DNA from: Sphingomonas sp. UBA978
Lineage (GTDB): Bacteria > Pseudomonadota > Alphaproteobacteria > Sphingomonadales > Sphingomonadaceae
DNA: 64,000 nt
Direction: 5' to 3'
Assembly: GCF_002292295.1 (NCBI RefSeq)
Contig: NZ_DBBS01000003.1
Location: forward strand, 1 to 64,000
Each line of letters starts with the position of its first letter. Positions within the stretch are counted from its first letter, which is position 1. The notes beneath the pieces were generated by a model. That model did not search any database. It was not told where the DNA came from and saw only the letters and a list, made by a program, of their open reading frames with translations. The position numbers and the translations under genes were made by a program. This document shows positions 62,755 to 64,000 of this stretch, piece by piece.

Positions 62755-63843
62755 ATGGCCCTTGCCGCGCATACGTTTGTCCCCCCCGAAACCGGATCGG
62801 CGCGCGTCCTCATCGTCGATGATTCGGCGGTGGCGCGCGCGGTGATGGAACGGATCGTCGCGGCGACCGACCGTTTCGTGGTGGCGGCGAGCGTCAGCAC
62901 GGCGACCGGCGCGCTGGCGTTTCTGGCGCACAACCGCGTCCAGTTCATCCTGCTCGACATCGAGATGCCCGGCATCGACGGCATCACCGCACTGCCCGAT
63001 CTGATCGCGGCGGGGCAGGGGGCGCGGGTGCTGATCGTCTCCGGCCAGGCGAGCGAGGGGGCGAGCACCACGGTGCAGGCGCTCGCGCTCGGCGCGGCCG
63101 ATACCCTGTTCAAGCCCGCCAGCGGCGAACGGCTGGGCGGCTTCGGCGCGGCGCTGGTCGACAAGCTCGTCCGTCTCGCCGACCCGGCGGTGCCGCGCGC
63201 GTCGGCCGCGGCCACCGTATCGCGCGTGCCCACTGTGGCGCCGTCGCGACCGGTCGTCGTCGGCGAGGAATTCGACGTCGTCGCGATCGGCGCGTCGACC
63301 GGCGGCATTCACGCGCTCAGCCAGCTGCTGCGCGCGATCCCGTCCGAATTCCGCCTGCCGATCCTCGTCACCCAGCATCTGCCGGCCTCGTTCATGCCCT
63401 ATTTCGCGGCACAGCTCGCGGTAATCGCAAGCCGGCCGTGCGACGTCGCGGCCGATCACACGCGGCTGCGCCCCGGGCGGATCGTCGTCGCGCCCGGCGA
63501 TGCGCACATGCGCTGCGTCGCCCTGCCCGACGGGGGCGCGGCGATCCGGCTGAGCGGCGATCCGAGCGGCAGCGGCTGCATGCCGTCGGTCGATCCGATG
63601 TTCGCCTCGCTGGCGAGCGTGTTCGGGTCGCGGATGCTCGCGATCGTCTTGAGCGGCATGGGCCGCGATGGCGCAGATGGCGCCGGATACGTCCATCGGG
63701 CGGGGGGATGCGTGGTGGTGCAGGATCAGGCGAGTTCGGTGGTCTGGGGCATGCCGGGTGCGGTGGCGGACACGGGCTGCGCCGACGCGATCCTGTCGCC
63801 GGCCGCGATCGGCCGTCTCGCCGCGACGAGGCAGCGACCGTGA
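62755..63843 (+). CDS. cheB: Chemotaxis methylesterase CheB
   Basis: A 362-residue protein with an N-terminal receiver (LIVDDSAVARAVMER, LLDIEMPGIDG) and a C-terminal methylesterase: catalytic Ser in GASTGGIHAL, His in VTQHLP, and Asp in GMGRDGADG. It removes methyl groups from receptors and responds to CheA phosphate. Its stop overlaps the cheR start (GTGA). Confidence 0.95.
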   Translation: MALAAHTFVPPETGSARVLIVDDSAVARAVMERIVAATDRFVVAASVSTATGALAFLAHNRVQFILLDIEMPGIDGITALPDLIAAGQGARVLIVSGQASEGASTTVQALALGAADTLFKPASGERLGGFGAALVDKLVRLADPAVPRASAAATVSRVPTVAPSRPVVVGEEFDVVAIGASTGGIHALSQLLRAIPSEFRLPILVTQHLPASFMPYFAAQLAVIASRPCDVAADHTRLRPGRIVVAPGDAHMRCVALPDGGAAIRLSGDPSGSGCMPSVDPMFASLASVFGSRMLAIVLSGMGRDGADGAGYVHRAGGCVVVQDQASSVVWGMPGAVADTGCADAILSPAAIGRLAATRQRP

Positions 63844-64000
63844 GCGCCGCCCAGCAACCGCTGTCGGCGCCGGTTTCGCAGGTCGCGCTGAGCGTGTTCA
63901 GTGCGCTGCTGGAAGCGCGCACCGGCCAGCAGATCACCAGCTATCGCTCGTGGCGGATCGACACCGCGCTGAAACCGCTGCTGCGCGACCATAATCTGCA
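63840..64000 (+). CDS. cheR: Start of chemotaxis methyltransferase CheR, truncated by window end
   Basis: GTG at 63840 overlaps the cheB stop. About 53 residues are visible, with VFSALLEARTGQQITSYRSW like the helical N-terminal domain of CheR. The SAM-binding domain lies beyond the window. The assignment rests on this region and on the operon order. Confidence 0.75.
   Translation, partial: MSAAQQPLSAPVSQVALSVFSALLEARTGQQITSYRSWRIDTALKPLLRDHNL

Overview
The window looks like a chromosomal segment of a sphingomonad (Alphaproteobacteria, Sphingomonadaceae; Sphingomonas-like), G+C-rich and densely coded. The assignment rests on gene content and order rather than a search: a ChpT phosphotransferase, an rluD-rpoH pair, the block nfuA / nitroreductase / tsaB / rimI / fur / plsC followed by miaB / phoH / ybeY / corC, a cheA-W-Y-B-R locus and a DUF2271-PepSY-ApbE cluster.

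Bases 1 to about 5003 differ from the rest. They are visibly A+T-richer and hold unrecognised short genes, long noncoding DNA, a serine resolvase with a Tn3-like three-site res region, and a zinc-ribbon protein with a DUF4145/HEPN-like tail. The right edge coincides with a tRNA-type 3' end (4983-5003) followed at once by an intrinsic terminator. The simplest reading is a mobile island inserted in the 3' end of a tRNA or tmRNA gene, with only its right part in view. Inside it are a T7-like promoter sequence and a long nested hairpin with no coding explanation.

From 5261 to about 20.6 kb: a cold-shock protein, a sorbosone-dehydrogenase-like protein, katG, then the minus-strand operon miaB / phoH / vapB / vapC / ybeY / corC, in which a toxin-antitoxin pair is spliced with overlapping start and stop codons. 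A MipA-like porin and an unknown secreted protein face plsC, fur, rimI, tsaB, a nitroreductase and nfuA.

From 20.7 to 39.7 kb: an LpxO/AspH-like hydroxylase, a fused M16 peptidase, panB, the yfgM-bamB-der outer-membrane and ribosome-assembly group, an orphan Hpt protein, ampG with a beta-lactamase-fold hydrolase, a candidate small RNA, a cyclophilin, a PBP4-type peptidase, bacterioferritin with its ferredoxin, and purL.

From 39.8 to 50.4 kb: a GH31 glycosidase, a glutathione-dependent formaldehyde detoxification operon (frmA, VOC protein, purU, fghA), an HGSNAT-like membrane protein, and a four-gene operon behind a strong Fur-like palindrome: PepSY membrane protein, DUF2271 protein carrying a flavinylation-type SGAT motif, DUF4198 protein and ApbE. 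This is the most interesting system in the window and is best read as an iron-responsive, flavin-based electron-transfer module.

From 50.3 to 64 kb: a perfect REP-type inverted repeat, chpT, a JAMM protease, rluD, rpoH, an amine oxidase, mtgA, ybaB-dnaX, recJ, tRNA-Glu, and a chemotaxis operon whose CheA has an unusual extended C terminus. cheR runs off the right end.
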